Part shown: positions 38,184 to 46,512 of the stretch, in pieces
Position numbering within the stretch: the stretch's first letter is position 1
How the letters are laid out: each line of letters opens with the position of its first letter
From: JABMQB01 sp963678235
GTDB lineage: Bacteria > Bacteroidota > Bacteroidia > Bacteroidales > Prolixibacteraceae
Direction: 5' to 3'
DNA: 64,000 bases
Assembly (NCBI GenBank): GCA_963678235.1
Contig: OY782766.1
Span: 496,001 to 560,000 of the forward strand
Translations under genes and position numbers: made by a program
Notes under the pieces: generated by a model
The model's database searches: none
Seen by the model: the letters and a program-made list of their open reading frames with translations, nothing else
Told to the model about the DNA's origin: nothing

Positions 38184-38462
38184 GCATAATGTCGAGCTAA
38201 ACGCAGTTCCTGGAAGAGAACGTAGGGATATAAAAAGGGATTTCATGTTTAGCGGTAACCATATTATCCCAACCACTATGCATGAAACTACCGTCAAATG
38301 GGCGAAGCGCATTTGAATATTCCCTTTTTATATACCGGGAGTTAGATTCCAGGTGCCAAATTGCTTTTAGCGTTTTGTTCTGGCACGTTTTGGCTCGAAG
38401 CCCAGCTAAAGCTGTATTTGTTATCAATTTATTCATGCAATTTGGTTTAGCACGTGTTACCG
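38184..38462 (-). repeat. attC-like site 1, unusually long
   Basis: GCATAAT (38184-38190) is the complement of the unit start GTTATGC at 35926 except for the last base. The right edge is GTTACCG at 38456. Inside, AACGTAGGGATATAAAAAGGGA pairs with the complement of TTCCCTTTTTATATACC, GTTAG lies at 38341, and CAATTTATTCATGCAATTTGG is shared with site 0. At 279 bp it may be two sites fused. Confidence 0.5.
38363..38412. ncRNA. structured element of unknown function, possible degenerate copy 4
   Basis: GCTTTTAGC (38363-38371) pairs with GCTAAAGC (38405-38412). The loop contains GTTTTG and TTTTGGCTCG, which resemble the loop of copies 1-3. The loop is longer, with an insertion. It lies inside attC-like site 1. 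Confidence 0.3.
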
Positions 38463-38470
38463 CAAGTGGT

Positions 38471-39550
38471 TTATCTTTTTGTCAATAGGTTAAATAATTT
38501 TTCGTTTATATAATAGTTTCCGGTTCCAATTCTTTCTTTCTTTAAAATCCCATCTTCCGCAAGTTTATTCAAATAATTAGCAGCTGTAATTCTTGAAACA
38601 TTTAAGTCGTTGACAACGAATTCAATTTTTGTGTAAGGATGTTTAAATAAGTTGTTTAGTAAATCCTGACTATAAAATTTATAATTGTCGCGAAGTTTAT
38701 GTTTATACTCCATCATCAAGTCCTTGATTGGGATAATTAATTCAATGGTTTCACGAGAAGTTTTTTCAACTCCCTGAATTATGAACAACAACCATTCCTC
38801 CCATTTTTCATTGTCTCGGAGTTCTTGTAAAAGCCTGTAATAATCCGCTTTATTTTGAATAATATAATTACTTAAATATAAGATTGGAAGGTTTTGCAAT
38901 TTCTCGATAATTAAATAGAGGATATTTATAATTCTACCTGTACGACCGTTTCCATCGTAAAATGGGTGGATACTTTCGAATTGATAATGAATTATCGCCA
39001 TTTTAATAATTGGGTCACAATCGCACATTGACGGGTCATTGATGAACTTTTCGAGATTTGTCATCAATTTAGTTATTTCATTGATGTCCTGCGGAGGAGT
39101 ATAAATTGTTTCTCCAGTCGAAGAATTTTTTAAAGCAGTTCCTGGAAGTTTTCGAAATCCAGCGCTGTTTCCTTCCAATTCTTTTTGAATTTCAATGATT
39201 ATATTATTTGTAATTAATCCTCTTGTTTTAATAAGTTCAAATCCTTTTTTTAATGCTGAAATATAGTTTTGAACTTCTTTCGCTTCAAGTGATTTAAATG
39301 AGTCAAGGTTTAATTCTGATTTGTACAAATCATCATGTGTTGTAATAATATTTTCGATTGCTGAACTGTCTTTTGCTTCTTGCAGTCCAAGTGTATTGAC
39401 CAAAATGATTTGATTGGGAATTGTCGATGCGATTGCTTTTAATTCTGCCAATGCAGCATGTGCCGAAGGCAAACTTTTAAGAACTGCTTTCGTCTCAACG
39501 TCAACAGTCAACGGCAGTTCTTTTAATTTCCAATTTTCATTTTGACTCAT
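38471..39550 (-). CDS. Fic-family protein with C-terminal winged helix
   Basis: 359 residues. The Fic active site is complete (HPFYDGNGRTGR), which in this family transfers AMP or similar groups to target proteins. An N-terminal inhibitory helix motif [S/T]xxxE[G/N] is present as SSAIEN, so activity is probably self-restrained. The C terminus (about 290-359) is a winged-helix region (VNDLNVSRITAANYLNKLAEDGILKKE) that may bind DNA and autoregulate. Only gene of cassette 2; the stop is 14 bp from the unit boundary and a 140-bp leader precedes the start. Confidence 0.9.
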   Translation of the reverse strand: MSQNENWKLKELPLTVDVETKAVLKSLPSAHAALAELKAIASTIPNQIILVNTLGLQEAKDSSAIENIITTHDDLYKSELNLDSFKSLEAKEVQNYISALKKGFELIKTRGLITNNIIIEIQKELEGNSAGFRKLPGTALKNSSTGETIYTPPQDINEITKLMTNLEKFINDPSMCDCDPIIKMAIIHYQFESIHPFYDGNGRTGRIINILYLIIEKLQNLPILYLSNYIIQNKADYYRLLQELRDNEKWEEWLLFIIQGVEKTSRETIELIIPIKDLMMEYKHKLRDNYKFYSQDLLNNLFKHPYTKIEFVVNDLNVSRITAANYLNKLAEDGILKKERIGTGNYYINEKLFNLLTKR

Positions 39551-39682
39551 TGTGTAAAGATTTTTAGAGTTTCTTTACAAATATAGCTCATTCTGTAAAG
39601 AGAAATGGGTTTTCTTTACAAAGAATGCTTGATTTGTTAATATTTTTCAATTTTCTATACATTCTGCATTCTTTTCACCATT

Positions 39683-39895
39683 TGCGGTAACGTTAAATGT
39701 ATGAGTAGTAGCGGATTTAAAGATGTTTCGTATCAAGTTACTAAGTAGCCAAAGCTACACCTTTTTAAATAGTCAAATCGGTAGATTTGGCGGGGCTGAT
39801 TATAGCTACAAACGCCTGAATACCTACAGAAACCGCTATTACTTATACATATCCTAAGTTTGATTTTTATAATTCTTTTCTTTGAAACGTTAGTA
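39683..39895 (-). repeat. attC-like site 2, carrying a possible IS scar
   Basis: GCGGTAAC (AAC at 39689-39691) matches the unit start GTTACCGC at 38456; the extended end pair reads GTTACCGCAArTGGT over 15 positions. The left arm GTATGAGTAGTAGCGG pairs with CCGCTATTACTTATAC on the right. The site then carries about 40 extra bases before GTTAG at 39889. Confidence 0.6.
39847..39888. mobile_element. possible remnant of an IS110 insertion
   Basis: ATACATATCCTAAGTTTGA at the right arm of site 2 is the same as the left boundary and left end of the IS110 copy at 42565. The following 24 bases are T-rich and roughly resemble the IS right end before GTT. It looks like an excised or deleted copy, or less likely a pre-existing target sequence. 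Confidence 0.4.
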
Positions 39896-42421
39896 CACTA
39901 TTAATTTTGCTGTTGAAATATTATTCTTTATTTTGAATCTGCATAAGTAAACACCCTTCTTAGTTAAGTATTTCCCAACTGGATATGCATGATTTCCTGC
40001 GTTTAGGTTTTTATTTAAGATATTTGATATTTTTCTTCCTTGTATATCGAAAATAGCAAGCTCAACATTTTCGGTATTTTTTAATGTGAATTCTATTCTT
40101 GAATTAGAATTTATTGGATTAGGAAAAACCTGCAAATCATAGTTATTTTCTGGCAAATCTAAAATTGCAGTTGACGTGGAAATATTGATTGTAAAAGCTT
40201 GGTAGTCAATAATGAATGTTCTGTCTGTAAGCTTAAAAGTGAAACTGTCCGAGGTGCTAATACTGCTATTGTTTACGTATTTTATTTGATTGTCTTTTAA
40301 ATCTTTCTCGGTGAATTTAAAAACAGGAATACCCGGATTATTGACTTTTTCCAAATGTCCATGCTCCGGTGCTTTTCTCATAATGAAATGTAAATTTTCA
40401 TCAGTTACCTCCTCGTCTGTTGCATGCAGGTTTGAAGTTGTAATAATTGTCGATGTCCAAGGTTGTAAAGTAATACCTGTGTTGATTACTAGGGTGGGTG
40501 AATTAAAATCACGTAAAGTGTTCAGGTATTTTAGGTAATCGATATAGCCTTGTTCAATTTCGGCATAACTCATCTCGAAAACATTGAAGTCAAGTCCTGA
40601 AGTAAAAAACTCTTTCATTTTTAGCAAGCCCTCGGTGTTGCGGAGGTAACACATAAAAGCAAAGCCAAAGAAATAGCAATCTATCCCATATTCCAATCCT
40701 GGCTGGCCTGCATGTGGGTTGTTTATTATTTCTTCTAAAGTTGGTTCGCGTCCGTGTTTGTCTAGGTAATAATTAAAAACATAGTCAATTTCCCAATAAG
40801 AATCTAAATGTTCATCTCCCGTTTGTATCAAATTAGAAAGTTCGGCCATTCCTTCGTGATAAAAACCAAAAGGCATTTCAGGGGCCATAACACTGTTATA
40901 AACATGTCCAAATTCATGTGCAAGCAACCCGTTGTATCTATCATAAATTCCAAAGCCGAAGTGATGAGGGGAAATATTCATCCCTCCAGCTCCTCCATTC
41001 CAATTGTCATAGCCTGTCATATCCATTCCTGTTTTTTCATCGAAGTAAATAATGAGGGTGAATTTTCGGTTTACCTCAATCTGGAAGGAATCGATATAAA
41101 ATTGGCGGGGTCTTTCCAACCAAACAAAAAAGCTGTCAATAAACATGGTGTCGCGCGCAGAGCAGTAAATATCAAAGTTTTCGTTTGATGCATATTTTTT
41201 TATCCGAACAACATCGGTTGTGTCATAAAAATGAATCAAATGTTTATTCCATCTTGGAATATGAGAACCGTAAGGTGCCGTTCCATTATAATCCAATAAA
41301 CCTACAATTTGTGCTTCGACATACGAAACAATAATGTCTTTTTCGTACGTGCTGCTAAAAACATCCATTATATCAAGGTCTTCATGGGTAAAATCATAAG
41401 GGTGTTCTTCCCTAGCTTTAATAATTGAATCCAATCTAGGGCGAAATCCCTGTTCATATAAACCAAAACCCTCTACAAAGTAATTAGGTAAACCATCGAA
41501 TCCATTTTGTTCTCGGGAAAGCTGGTGCTTTTTCGCATATCCGGCAAATGTATTAATTGCCAGTCCTTCCAGGCTTCCATAATAATCTTGCTTTTCGGTA
41601 GTGTTTAGTGGCGAAAGGTAGATGGATTTTGTTTCCCGGTCGAAAAAGCCTGACTTGATTACTGGAGTCGATTCACTGACATAAGGTATGTTGGATTTAT
41701 CAAAATAATAGATTTTTGTTTTGATATCTTTATCAATATAATCTTCTTTTCCTTGAATATTCCAAATACCGCAATATTTCTGGAAGCTGTTTTCAAGTGC
41801 ATCTTTTAATTCGAACCAGAAGTCTGTGTTGGCTTCGTTGTCGGTGTAGAATTCGAAATGCTCGGTTTCACCAGCTTTAATAGTTCTAACGGGGTCATAT
41901 TTCGATACAGAAAAATTATCGAGTAAAAAATAGATTCCCTGATTTGCTTTTTGGTCGCTATGGAAAGCTAACCAAACTAATGACTCTGGTGCTTTTATAA
42001 TAAGTTCGCCCGAACTATACCATTGTTCTGTGTTTTCTCCAAGTTCGTATGATATTTCAATCCAGTTGTTATTTTGTGCATTACCTGTATACTCAGAAGT
42101 GTAAAATAATCTGGGTTTTGTTCCATTAAAATTATATAAGTAGTTAAATTTAATTACCAAACTATCTGCATCACCTGTGTTAATAGCTTTGGTAATTAAC
42201 CAGTCATCTTGGTCCGCGTCATTGTTTTCGAAACGCATGTGTTGGCCGGGAACAATATGCCAATAATGCCAACCTTTGAGATTCTCAGTGGTCCAGTTCA
42301 AAAATGTTGCATCCTGTTGGATGGATTCTTCAAAATCGTCATAAAATGGCAATTCCAGATTTTGCGAATTTGCAAAAGTCATTGAAAGCAAAATAACAAA
42401 TAATGTAAAGGTAGTTTTCAT
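39890..42421 (-). CDS. exported metalloprotease-like protein with T9SS sorting domain
   Basis: 843 residues. A signal peptide (1-19) is followed by a choice-of-anchor-J-like domain (DDFEESI...WLITKAI), then a region with the zinc-peptidase motif HEFGH (H502, E503, H506) in LLAHEFGHVYNS. A cadherin-like strand-rich domain lies near 650-750 and the last ~80 residues are a Por/T9SS C-terminal sorting domain (VFPNPINSNSRIEF, IFDIQGRKI, KGVYLCRFKI). It should be secreted to the surface by type IX secretion and act on peptides. Its stop codon TAA overlaps the cassette boundary GTTAG. An unusually large cassette cargo. Confidence 0.8.
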   Translation of the reverse strand: MKTTFTLFVILLSMTFANSQNLELPFYDDFEESIQQDATFLNWTTENLKGWHYWHIVPGQHMRFENNDADQDDWLITKAINTGDADSLVIKFNYLYNFNGTKPRLFYTSEYTGNAQNNNWIEISYELGENTEQWYSSGELIIKAPESLVWLAFHSDQKANQGIYFLLDNFSVSKYDPVRTIKAGETEHFEFYTDNEANTDFWFELKDALENSFQKYCGIWNIQGKEDYIDKDIKTKIYYFDKSNIPYVSESTPVIKSGFFDRETKSIYLSPLNTTEKQDYYGSLEGLAINTFAGYAKKHQLSREQNGFDGLPNYFVEGFGLYEQGFRPRLDSIIKAREEHPYDFTHEDLDIMDVFSSTYEKDIIVSYVEAQIVGLLDYNGTAPYGSHIPRWNKHLIHFYDTTDVVRIKKYASNENFDIYCSARDTMFIDSFFVWLERPRQFYIDSFQIEVNRKFTLIIYFDEKTGMDMTGYDNWNGGAGGMNISPHHFGFGIYDRYNGLLAHEFGHVYNSVMAPEMPFGFYHEGMAELSNLIQTGDEHLDSYWEIDYVFNYYLDKHGREPTLEEIINNPHAGQPGLEYGIDCYFFGFAFMCYLRNTEGLLKMKEFFTSGLDFNVFEMSYAEIEQGYIDYLKYLNTLRDFNSPTLVINTGITLQPWTSTIITTSNLHATDEEVTDENLHFIMRKAPEHGHLEKVNNPGIPVFKFTEKDLKDNQIKYVNNSSISTSDSFTFKLTDRTFIIDYQAFTINISTSTAILDLPENNYDLQVFPNPINSNSRIEFTLKNTENVELAIFDIQGRKISNILNKNLNAGNHAYPVGKYLTKKGVYLCRFKIKNNISTAKLIVY

Positions 42422-42442
42422 TTGTATCTTATTTTAAATTTG

Positions 42443-42564
42443 GCCATAACGTTGAGTGTATGGTGTCGTAAGGGATTTCGGGCTTCAAAACTATCAAGTT
42501 ACTACCCAAAATTGACGCGGGTGATACCGCTCGAAAACCTCTGAAACCCTTATGTACTATACAT
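42443..42564 (-). repeat. attC-like site 3, left portion, interrupted by IS110 copy 1
   Basis: GCCATAAC at 42443-42450 opens the site. GTGTATGGTGTCGTAAGGGATTT pairs with the complement of AAACCCTTATGTACTATAC at the right. The right boundary GTTGTGTGC is at 43832, after the IS. The end pair with its unit start (GTTAG at 39889) is poor, perhaps because the unit was altered by the scar in site 2. Confidence 0.55.
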
Positions 42565-42609
42565 ATCCTAAGTTTGATTTTTCATATATTTCAAGGTTAA
42601 CAAAAAGAA

Positions 42610-42683
42610 CGAAAGAGTGGATTAAGGTTATTTTACATTTTGAGTCTACGAACTCGTCAACAATGAAAATCCCCACTCTTTCG
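42610..42683 (+). ncRNA. putative IS110 bridge RNA region, copy 1
   Basis: CGAAAGAGTGG (42610-42620) pairs perfectly with CCACTCTTTCG (42673-42683), enclosing a loop of about 52 bases with an inner GAGT/ACTC hairpin. IS110-group elements carry a bridge (seek) RNA in the non-coding left end that selects target and donor by paired loops. The loop differs from copies 2 and 3 near TTATTTTACATTT. Its function here is inferred. Confidence 0.45.
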
Positions 42684-42772
42684 CTACTTAAATACGTTTA
42701 GTTCTTTGGGCAAAAAGCCTGTTTTTAGGTTGTAGTATCCAGGTAGCACCGTTCTTTTAAAATTTCATTATT

Positions 42773-43741
42773 ATGAATAAAAGTACAAAATTTATTGGTA
42801 TTGATATCTCAAAAAAGGTATTTGATGTATGGGGTGCTGATATTGGGCACAGGCAGTTTAATAATAATCCTGAGGGGTTTTCGGAATTCTCGCTCTTACT
42901 ACAAAGCAGTAGTTGGTGTGTAATGGAGTATACAGGCAGTTACTATCAACAATTAGCGATCTATTTATACGAGAATGATGTTTCTGTATCTGTGATCAAT
43001 CCATTGGTTTTAAAGCGTTTCATACAAATGAAGCTACAACATAATAAGACAGATAAAGGAGATGCAAAGATGATTGTTCAGTATGCTCAGGGGCAGGGGG
43101 TCTCGAAGTGGGTTCCAAGCCCATCTTATATTGATAAGTGTAAAGATATGCACACTACAATAACCCTTTATTTTAAGCAAACCACAGCACTTAAAAACAA
43201 ACTTATCAGCTTGCAAGATAAAGGGGCAAAAGGCAAATTACTTACTTCCATAAAGCGGCAAATACGACATGTTCAAGCTGAAATTAAGTTGCTTGAGCAA
43301 GAGATTGAGTTATTGATTAAGCAGCACGAGAAAGAACTTTTAAGTAACCTGACGTCCATTCCAGGAATAGGGAAGAAGACAGCAATAATGCTCATTGTCT
43401 GCACCAATGGGTTTAGTACCTTTGACAATGCCCGTCAGGTTTCAGCATTTTTTGGTTTATCCCCGGTCGAAAGATCCTCAGGGACAAGTATCCGTGGACG
43501 CTCGCGGATATCAAAGAAAGGCAATCCAATAATGCGGAATTATTTATTTATGTGCAGTTTTACTGCATCATATAATAATCCCCAATGTAAAGCATTATAT
43601 GATCGGATTGTAGCTAAAGGGAAGTCAAAGAAGCTAGCACTAATTGCAGTAACGAACAAGTTAATAAAGCAAGCATTTTCAATTGCCAAATCAGGAATTA
43701 AGTATAGCCCTGAATACAGGTCGGTATCATTACAAGCATAA
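42773..43741 (+). CDS. IS110-family transposase (DEDD recombinase)
   Basis: 322 residues. The N-terminal RuvC-like domain has D11 (GIDISKKVFD), E52 (VMEYTGSYY), and D94/D97 in KTDKGDAKM. A coiled middle (IKLLEQEIELLIKQHEKEL) leads to the transposase-20 domain with IPGIGKKTAIMLI and the catalytic-serine region FFGLSPVERSSG, probably S235/S236. The first 200 residues differ from copies 2 and 3 at many positions, but the rest is identical, suggesting a recombinant. It moves by cut-and-paste-like recombination without duplication, guided by RNA. Confidence 0.93.
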   Translation: MNKSTKFIGIDISKKVFDVWGADIGHRQFNNNPEGFSEFSLLLQSSSWCVMEYTGSYYQQLAIYLYENDVSVSVINPLVLKRFIQMKLQHNKTDKGDAKMIVQYAQGQGVSKWVPSPSYIDKCKDMHTTITLYFKQTTALKNKLISLQDKGAKGKLLTSIKRQIRHVQAEIKLLEQEIELLIKQHEKELLSNLTSIPGIGKKTAIMLIVCTNGFSTFDNARQVSAFFGLSPVERSSGTSIRGRSRISKKGNPIMRNYLFMCSFTASYNNPQCKALYDRIVAKGKSKKLALIAVTNKLIKQAFSIAKSGIKYSPEYRSVSLQA

Positions 43742-43855
43742 TTTTTCTTTTTGAACTTTCCTCCCAAAATAAAAAGGGAATTCAAAAAGAAAAATAGTTG
43801 CAAAAAAGCTTGGTTTTTACCTTAGTTCTTTGTTGTGTGCTGGCATTCATTCATT

Positions 43856-44113
43856 TCATCTCAATTTATCTACTGTTATCACTCTAAAAGTATTTGAATT
43901 TATTGTAATTCTGACATTATTCTCAGAATTAGTTACATAATAATTTTTTCCTCTCTTGTCATAGGACTTTTCATCAGTCTCTTTTAAAACCTTGCCAATA
44001 AACAATTCAATCTGTCCAGTTGAAAGATTAGTTGTTAGTTTTTTATTAATCCTTCCATACACAAGGTCTGTGTAGCAAAGGTTCTCAATTATTTTTTGCT
44101 TTACACCAATCAT
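43856..44113 (-). CDS. small hypothetical protein (DUF3781-like)
   Basis: 85 residues. The sequence KIIENLCYTDLVYGRINKKL followed by a central charged part and NNVRITINSNTFRVITVDK resembles the DUF3781 family, as I remember it. It overlaps the upstream SAP-domain gene by four bases (ATGA), so it is translated from the same message. Last gene of cassette 4; the stop is 24 bp from the boundary. No function is known. Confidence 0.5.
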   Translation of the reverse strand: MIGVKQKIIENLCYTDLVYGRINKKLTTNLSTGQIELFIGKVLKETDEKSYDKRGKNYYVTNSENNVRITINSNTFRVITVDKLR

Positions 44114-44691
44114 TCCAAGTCAGATTTACTGTATTTATTACCGCCAGGCTTCGACTTCTTAATTTTCCAATAGTTAATCGCATCCTGTAATGATTTGTCA
44201 GGGTTGTCTTTTAAAAAATCTCGGATATAGGTATTATACTCAAATTGTGGAGCAATCTTTTTCTCCGTTTTATCTGTGCGCATTTCGTTTGTTATCGAAA
44301 CCCACTGCTCAATGGCATCCCCTAAAGTCATACCATGTGCAGACTTCATCCAATTCATGAATTTTACATTAAACTTGAATTTGTTCCCTACCTGATTTAT
44401 AAAAAACTCTCTTACATTCTCGGTGTTTTTATAATTATCAGTAATTTCTGTTTCAATAGTCAATTTTTCAGTATTCCAGTCAAATCGTGATGTTTTTGAT
44501 TTTTTCTCCTGATATGATACTCGCTCTCCTGTTTGTAAAAATTTCTCAATTCTATTTGCTAACTCAATCTTTCCTCCTCTTTTATCTAAATTCTCAGAAC
44601 GGCAAAAATCTATCAATTCCTCTTTATACCAATAAAAGTCTTTGAAATCCTCAATTGAAATTTCGGTATTTAATTCTGGTCTTTGGTTCAT
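44110..44691 (-). CDS. SAP-domain-containing protein
   Basis: 193 residues. The N-terminal ~60 residues (RPELNTEISIEDFKDFYWY then EELIDFCRSENLDKRGGKIELANRIEKFL) form a SAP-like helix-extended-loop-helix, which in other proteins binds DNA. The rest has a tryptophan-containing helix-rich part (FKFNVKFMNWMKSAHGMTLGDA) resembling DUF6434-type proteins, from memory. It is the middle gene of a three-gene cassette operon (3 bp from the upstream gene, 4-bp overlap downstream). Basic C terminus. Confidence 0.55.
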   Translation of the reverse strand: MNQRPELNTEISIEDFKDFYWYKEELIDFCRSENLDKRGGKIELANRIEKFLQTGERVSYQEKKSKTSRFDWNTEKLTIETEITDNYKNTENVREFFINQVGNKFKFNVKFMNWMKSAHGMTLGDAIEQWVSITNEMRTDKTEKKIAPQFEYNTYIRDFLKDNPDKSLQDAINYWKIKKSKPGGNKYSKSDLE

Positions 44692-44694
44692 AGG

Positions 44695-45060
44695 TCAGTT
44701 TCTTTCCGCAATCTCCTTTGAATTTTGAATCCAATACAATAATTCTCTGTCAATCTGTTCGCTTGATAAAATATTTACTCTGTTTATTATTAGTCCTTCT
44801 TTTCTAATTGTCTTAATTATCCTTGGGGAATCAATACTTGCTGAACTGTAAAACTCAACGAAAAAATATGATTTACTTCTCCGAAATGCAAATACTGCAA
44901 ATGGTTTTTTATCACAAAGTTGAATCGAAGCTTTTAGAACTTTTATCTTAAAACATATCTCTTTCCCTACTTCATTTAAAAGTCTTTCGATGGTCTCTTT
45001 AAAGTTAACCCTGTCACCAATAAAAAAATCATCCAATTTACTAATCTCGGTCTTGGTCAT
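44695..45060 (-). CDS. hypothetical protein
   Basis: 121 residues. It begins MTKTEISKLDDFFIGDRVNFKETIERLLNEVGKEI and has a block KPFAVFAFRRSKSYFFVEFYS that resembles DUF5655-type proteins, though the match is from memory. No signal peptide or membrane segment. First gene of the three-gene unit of cassette 4, with the RBS region close to the attC-like site at 45133. Function unknown. Confidence 0.45.
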   Translation of the reverse strand: MTKTEISKLDDFFIGDRVNFKETIERLLNEVGKEICFKIKVLKASIQLCDKKPFAVFAFRRSKSYFFVEFYSSASIDSPRIIKTIRKEGLIINRVNILSSEQIDRELLYWIQNSKEIAERN

Positions 45061-45132
45061 TATGCACTATTTTATAATACGAAAAAAACTCGGGTTATCA
45101 TTCCTCTACTGTTTGACACGTTAGTCCCGCTT

Positions 45133-45266
45133 GCACACAACGTTGGTGTATGTTGCGTACCGGTTTGCGGGCGGTTTCCTGCACTGAAAGGCAGGAAAAA
45201 ACTGCGTTGAAACCGGGATCCTGGGTTTTGCTCACCCAGGTATGCAATACTACACAGTGTTATGGT
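45133..45266 (-). repeat. attC-like site 4
   Basis: GCACACAAC (ending at 45141) is the complement of the unit start GTTGTGTGC at 43832. Inside, a GTGTATGTTGCGTACC left arm pairs with the complement of a right arm in GGTATGCAATACTACAC, and a central CCTGCACTGAAAGGCAGG hairpin is present. The right boundary is GTTATGG at 45259. Confidence 0.6.
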
Positions 45267-45590
45267 TACGTTTTTTAATTTTTTCTTCTCTTCAATTAAA
45301 AACGGGTGTTTCGAAAAACAGTCCGCTGCCCCAAACAGACACTTTAAATACAGGGTATTAACTTTATACGGGTATAAGGATTGTTCCCTGTATGCCGGGA
45401 TTTTTAAGTCTCTAACGGTTTAAAATTTTTCTTCTGTTTGGTTTTTTGTTTAAATTTTAAATTGTTTTTCAAATTCAAAAACTCCTCTAAATCTACTACT
45501 TTTTTGAATTTATGTAAAATGTTTTTTTAACCCTTCCATTGAAATTCAATGCGTTCGGGATGCAAAACACTTGACTTTGTCATTTTTTTT
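45267..45590. other. cassette-like stretch without a gene
   Basis: About 320 bp with no protein-like frame. It contains an ACAGGG/CCCTGT pair enclosing about 40 bases (45338-45390), a T-rich segment, and a tiny unit GTTCGGGA...TTCCCGAAC (45553-45597) with self-complementary ends. It may be a gene-less cassette, a small RNA locus or decayed cassettes. Confidence 0.4.
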
Positions 45591-45691
45591 CCCGAACTTC
45601 CGTTCAGTCGTTGTTGACGTTCGTATACGTCCTGAAGCAAGTCTTCAACGGTGACTACCGTACCAACGACTGGAAGCCAAAATGTTGTGTG
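45591..45691 (-). repeat. attC-like site 5
   Basis: CCCGAAC at 45591-45597 opens a palindrome in which CTTCC and CAGTCGTTG on the left pair with CAACGACTGGAAG on the right. The right boundary is GTTGTGTG at 45684. The arms differ completely from sites 2, 8 and 9, so the sites are not one clonal repeat. Confidence 0.55.
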
Positions 45692-45697
45692 TAGTAC

Positions 45698-46324
45698 TTA
45701 ATCTTTTTTCATTGCTAATCTTAACCCTAATAGAATCATAACAGATCCACTAATACGGGTAATCCAATTTTGAATCTGCTTATTTTTTCTTACGTAAGTT
45801 CCAATTGAACCAGAAAAATATCCAATAATACCAAACCAGAGAACTGCCATGATTGATAGAATCATCCCTAAAGTTGTAAATTGTGCTATAGGATTTGCAA
45901 TTTTAACATCAACAAACTGTGGAAGAAATGCCATAAATGTCACGATAGCTTTAGGATTAAACACATTTGTAATTACTCCTTGTTTGAATACATTCTGCTT
46001 TTTTATCTCTGATTTTAAACTTTCTTTTTTGAAATCTTTTTTGTTTAAAAGAACTTTTATTCCTATAAATATTAAGTATCCAGCACCTAAATATTTTATT
46101 ATCAAATATGCTAATCGTGAAGCTTGAATCACTGCAGACAATCCGAATGCCGCAAATAAAGTATGAACCAACAGCCCCATACTTATCCCTAAGGCTGATA
46201 ATAAACCTGCTCTATTTCCTTCTGAAATTCCTCTTGTCGTTACGTAAATAAAATCTGGTCCAGGTGCAATTATTATCAGTATTGATGATACCAGAAAAAG
46301 TGGGAAATTTATAAATCCATCCAT
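45698..46324 (-). CDS. LysE/RhtB-family amino-acid exporter
   Basis: 208 residues, the family length, with about six membrane segments. Conserved family positions are visible: IIAPGPDFIYVTTRG near the N terminus (the GPxxxxV motif), AGLLSALGISMGLLVHTL and GYLIFIGIKVLL, and FNPKAIVTFMAFLPQFV in the middle. It exports amino acids or their analogues across the inner membrane. Only gene of cassette 6; the stop is 13 bp from the boundary. The start ATG at 46322-46324 lies 45 bp from the attC-like site. Confidence 0.85.
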   Translation of the reverse strand: MDGFINFPLFLVSSILIIIAPGPDFIYVTTRGISEGNRAGLLSALGISMGLLVHTLFAAFGLSAVIQASRLAYLIIKYLGAGYLIFIGIKVLLNKKDFKKESLKSEIKKQNVFKQGVITNVFNPKAIVTFMAFLPQFVDVKIANPIAQFTTLGMILSIMAVLWFGIIGYFSGSIGTYVRKNKQIQNWITRISGSVMILLGLRLAMKKD

Positions 46325-46370
46325 GTCAAATTAATTTTATCATAAGTGTTATTATTGTTCGTCTCGTATT

Positions 46371-46505
46371 ACACACAACGGTAAATTATAAGTTACGTGG
46401 CGGATTGCGTGTGAATCTCTGTCCGGGTACGGACTAGAGATTGAGCGGAAATCCGCTGCTCGCATACCACTGAAACCGCCATGGAATTTATAAAATGTTA
46501 GGGTG
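46371..46505 (-). repeat. attC-like site 6
   Basis: ACACACAAC ends at 46379 and is the complement of the unit start GTTGTGTGT at 45684, extended over about 14 bases. The right arm AAACCGCCATGGAATTTATAAAATGTT pairs with AACGGTAAATTATAAGTTACGTGGCGG. Two hairpins occupy the centre: AATCTCT...AGAGATT and GAGCGG...CCGC..CTC. The right boundary is GTTAGGG at 46497. Confidence 0.6.
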
Positions 46506-46512
46506 AGTAGTT

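Larger units (their letters stand above)
42565..43831 (+). mobile_element. IS110-family insertion sequence, copy 1
   Basis: About 1267 bp. The left end begins ATCCTAAGTTTGATTTTT and the right end finishes TTACCTTAGTTCTTT directly before the cassette boundary GTT. A non-coding left region of about 210 bp precedes the transposase gene and 90 bp follow it, with a 15-bp stem hairpin at 43741-43795. No target duplication or long terminal inverted repeat is seen, as expected for IS110 elements. It is inserted in an attC-like site. Confidence 0.8.

Noticed and set aside
38197..38436. 79-codon minus-strand frame in attC-like site 1
   Set aside because: It runs through palindromic repeat sequence and shows no protein character; similar frames appear in other attC-like sites (56725-57015, 61781-61963).
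42565..43831. Terminal inverted repeats or target duplication for the IS
   Set aside because: Ends ATCCTAAGTTTG and TTAGTTCTTT are not a long inverted pair, and no duplication is visible, as expected for IS110.
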